Made by a program: the position numbers and the translations under genes
Notes under the pieces: model-generated
The model's input: the letters and a program-made list of their open reading frames with translations, nothing else
Database searches by the model: none
Told to the model about the DNA's origin: nothing
From: Candidatus Chlorohelix allophototropha
GTDB lineage: Bacteria > Chloroflexota > Chloroflexia > Chloroheliales > Chloroheliaceae
Assembly (NCBI RefSeq): GCF_030389965.1
Contig: NZ_CP128399.1
Location: forward strand, 2,764,799-2,828,798
Direction of reading: 5' to 3'
DNA length: 64,000 nt
Part shown: piece by piece, positions 63,092 to 64,000 of the stretch
How positions within the stretch are numbered: the stretch's first letter is position 1
Layout of the letters: each line of letters starts with the position of its first letter

Positions 63092-64000
63092 TTGAAACGC
63101 TTTAAATTTTATTTTACCTATGCTTGGCGTTCGGTATTGCGTGGAGGGCAACGCAGCTTTTTTGCTATCTTGTGTGTAGCGGTTGGCGTAGCAGCATTGG
63201 TAGCGTTACAGGTACTGGGCAGCAGTATTCAGGATACGCTGACGGGCGATACCAAAGCTCAGGCAGGGGGCGATATTGTTCTACGAATAGCTAACTCTCG
63301 CGGCACCAATACCAACACTAACCGGGTATTTACCACCGATGATCAAGATAGATTAAATAAATTTAAATCCGATGGTGTAATAACAGAATGGTCTCCCCTG
63401 ATTGTGCAAAGCACTATCCGTTTGCGCAACTATTTCAGCTTTCCACCCACGCTATACGCGGTTGATCCGGCTACCTATCCGCTCTACGGCAATTTTGAAA
63501 TAATAGAGCCAAAAGGTAAAAATCTACGTGAGCTAATTGGGCAACCCGGTACGGTAGTGGTCAGTAAAAACCTATGGGAAAAGCTCGGACTAAAGCTCGG
63601 ACAGGATTTGGAAGCTTCTGGGAGCAACGGGCAAAATATCAAGCTCAAAGTGGTTGGGGAGAGTAATATTGTATTGCCAGGGGTAATCTTTGGGCCGGGG
63701 CAATTCTTCGGCTTTATGATTACATCTATACCAACTTCCGCCAGTATGTATGACGCTGCCGACAATTTACCCTCCCAAGTCTTCGTTAAAACTTCTAGCG
63801 ACAAAGTATTAGACTCTGCCAAACAAACCCTGACTAGCGGGACGCGCTTTAGAGGCGATACTGCTTACGAAATCCAGAGCCAGCTAACCAAAGGCATCAG
63901 TATTACCCAAGATTTTCTGTCCTATATCGGGTTGCTATCGTTGCTCGTAGGTGGCATCGGGGTAATCAATACCATGCTGGTGGTTATCGGGCGGCGCACC
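63092..64000 (+). CDS. ABC-transporter permease (MacB/FtsX-like), 5' part only
   Basis: 303 codons are visible and the frame continues past the right edge without a stop. The start is TTG at 63092, preceded by GGTGAG; no ATG fits. A cytoplasmic basic N-terminus (KRFKFYFTYAWRSVLRGG) is followed by a membrane helix at about 20-45 (FFAILCVAVGVAALVALQVL), then a periplasmic-side domain of about 200 residues typical of MacB-PCD (SKNLWEKLGLKLGQDLE). A second helix begins at about 280 (YIGLLSLLVGGIGVINTMLVVIGRR), the start of the FtsX core. It would export a lipid, peptide or lipoprotein. The ATPase gene is not in the window. Confidence 0.87.
   Translation, partial: MKRFKFYFTYAWRSVLRGGQRSFFAILCVAVGVAALVALQVLGSSIQDTLTGDTKAQAGGDIVLRIANSRGTNTNTNRVFTTDDQDRLNKFKSDGVITEWSPLIVQSTIRLRNYFSFPPTLYAVDPATYPLYGNFEIIEPKGKNLRELIGQPGTVVVSKNLWEKLGLKLGQDLEASGSNGQNIKLKVVGESNIVLPGVIFGPGQFFGFMITSIPTSASMYDAADNLPSQVFVKTSSDKVLDSAKQTLTSGTRFRGDTAYEIQSQLTKGISITQDFLSYIGLLSLLVGGIGVINTMLVVIGRRT

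Overview
The window looks like chromosomal DNA of a Chloroflexota bacterium, possibly a phototrophic one. The signs are a full-length BchH-type magnesium-chelatase large subunit, Thr/Pro/Ala-rich linkers on secreted proteins, a DUF4388 protein next to a small GTPase, a Uma2 nuclease, PIG-V-like and other GT-C membrane transferases, a solo MutS2, and Gram-positive-style control (LPXTG/sortase, T-box, rho-independent terminators). The taxonomy is inferred from gene content; no rRNA or ribosomal protein gene is present. About 47 protein genes or gene remnants and four tRNA genes (Glu-TTC, Arg-CCT, Gly-GCC, Arg-GCG) can be supported.

Layout. 1-4.8 kb (minus): cut-off small GTPase, DUF4388 protein, LPXTG surface protein and its sortase. 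5.1-11.5 kb: tRNA-Glu, GH31 alpha-glucosidase plus nucleoside phosphorylase, thiamine pyrophosphokinase (opposite strand), a small unknown gene and a GT-C membrane protein. 11.5-14.7 kb (minus): panB and a glycogen-debranching-type glucosidase. 14.9-27.9 kb (plus): tRNA-Arg, a McrB-like AAA+ protein behind a promoter with an overlapping dyad, an SH3 membrane protein, an RluA-methyltransferase fusion, hydrolase, RsmE, an LCP cell-wall ligase, a PIG-V-like transferase, an O-methyltransferase, rpiA and a hydroxyacid dehydrogenase. 28-30.2 kb (minus): tig-clpP. 30.3-35.7 kb: tRNA-Gly, then the stress module prkA-yeaH-spoVR behind a long leader. 35.7-41.4 kb (minus): cvpA-mutS2-dprA-lipoprotein.

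41.5-45.0 kb is the accessory part: at least three broken pieces of an RHS/YD-repeat gene, a Uma2 gene of opposite orientation lying between pieces that would be adjacent in an intact RHS gene, and three unrecognised AT-rich ORFs placed like immunity or toxin-tip cassettes. It reads as the graveyard of a polymorphic-toxin locus.

45.3-64 kb: thrC and asd behind a T-box leader with its own sigma70-type promoter; an alpha/beta hydrolase; a GT-C protein; bchH; a glycosyltransferase; an SDR; phoU with a Pho-box-like 11-nt tandem repeat in its divergent upstream region; a receiver-domain protein; a short ComEC; an amidohydrolase fused to a CYTH domain; tRNA-Arg(GCG); and the start of an ABC-transporter permease.

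Themes: cell envelope (sortase/LPXTG, LCP ligase, glycosyltransferases), carbohydrate turnover (GH31, debranching enzyme), DNA uptake and processing (dprA, comEC, mutS2), and protein quality control (tig, clpP, prkA module). The observations most worth following are the amidohydrolase-CYTH fusion, the RHS graveyard with orphan cassettes, the T-box on the threonine pathway, the solo McrB-like ATPase with its dyad promoter, and bchH away from other pigment genes.
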